Shown here piece by piece: positions 5,239 to 5,356 of a stretch of 5,356 nucleotides of DNA; within the stretch, counting starts at the first letter, position 1, and every line of letters starts with the position of its first letter. Location: the NCBI GenBank assembly GCA_028290765.1, contig JAQGJF010000665.1, positions 1-5,356 on the forward strand, in the 5' to 3' direction. The notes beneath the pieces were generated by a model. It searched no databases. It was not told the origin of the DNA and saw nothing but the letters and a program-made list of their open reading frames with translations. Source of the stretch: Tardiphaga sp. Its GTDB lineage: Bacteria; Pseudomonadota; Alphaproteobacteria; Rhizobiales; Xanthobacteraceae. The position numbers and the translations under genes are program-made.

Positions 5239-5356
5239 TGCAGTTTGTCTCCGATCAGGAACTGGAGGGCGCGGTCAAGGCGGATGTGTGGCAGAGCGGG
5301 ACCGTTGGTCCCCTGGTCCGCTCCCTGGCTATCGAGCTGCGGTGGCCGAATGCGAA
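5235..5356 (-). CDS. ycjX: YcjX family protein, C-terminal end (gene begins beyond the right edge)
   Basis: Only the last 39 codons and the TGA stop are inside the window. They end in LPHIRLDRALQFLIGDKLQ, which resembles the conserved tail of YcjX (DUF463), a P-loop nucleoside-triphosphatase family of roughly 480 residues often linked to heat-shock or envelope stress. The P-loop itself lies outside the window, so activity cannot be judged. The stop overlaps the ycjF start by 4 nt. The assignment rests on this tail together with the adjacent ycjF. Confidence 0.85.
   Translation of the reverse strand, partial: RIRPPQLDSQGADQGTNGPALPHIRLDRALQFLIGDKLQ

Overview
The window is GC-rich, tightly packed and typical of an alphaproteobacterium. 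The STAS-MlaE/MlaF/MCE gene set, the ycjX-ycjF pair, the phosphoketolase sequence and a FixK/FNR-type box all fit the Bradyrhizobium / Rhodopseudomonas / Nitrobacter group (Nitrobacteraceae). That placement is an inference from protein character and gene content, not from a search. There are no RNA genes, CRISPR arrays, insertion sequences or other signs of mobile DNA.

Layout. Positions 1-3500 hold a leftward (minus-strand) transcription unit. In transcription order it contains: a FixK/FNR-like box (3487-3500) and a matching -10 element (3459-3464); a candidate 40-codon small ORF with a strong Shine-Dalgarno (3317-3439); an MlaE-type permease with an N-terminal STAS domain (2184-3320); an MlaF-type ATPase (1405-2181); an MCE/MlaD protein fused at its C-terminus to an ABC-transport auxiliary (PqiC/YmbA-like) domain (294-1400); and, 33 bp further on, the first 86 codons of phosphoketolase (1-260, running off the window). 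Junctions are 4-nt overlap, 2 bp, 4 bp and 33 bp, so co-transcription is likely. Positions 3501-3787 are intergenic. A rightward gene at 3788-4186 encodes a small secreted protein of unknown function. It converges with a second leftward pair: the C-terminal end of YcjX (5235-5356, partial) and YcjF (4204-5238), which share an ATGA overlap.

How the genes fit together. MlaE, MlaF and MCE proteins form an inner-membrane ABC system that moves lipids between the inner and outer membranes of Gram-negative cells. Here four classical parts are packed into three genes: the MlaB-like STAS domain is joined to the permease, and the auxiliary lipoprotein domain is joined to the MCE subunit. The auxiliary domain has thereby lost any lipobox and would be tethered to the inner membrane. 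No MlaC-type periplasmic carrier is encoded in the window. Phosphoketolase cleaves xylulose-5-P or fructose-6-P to acetyl-phosphate and is unrelated to lipid transport.

The most interesting signal is at the head of this unit. A 14-nt box (TTGATCCTGGTCAA on the minus strand) lies exactly 22 nt upstream of TACAAT, which is the spacing of a class II FNR/FixK promoter (box centred at -41.5). This suggests the whole unit, lipid transport plus phosphoketolase, is induced when oxygen is low. The second interesting point is the small ORF whose stop overlaps the TTG start of the permease (TTGA), which may feed ribosomes to a start codon with no Shine-Dalgarno of its own.
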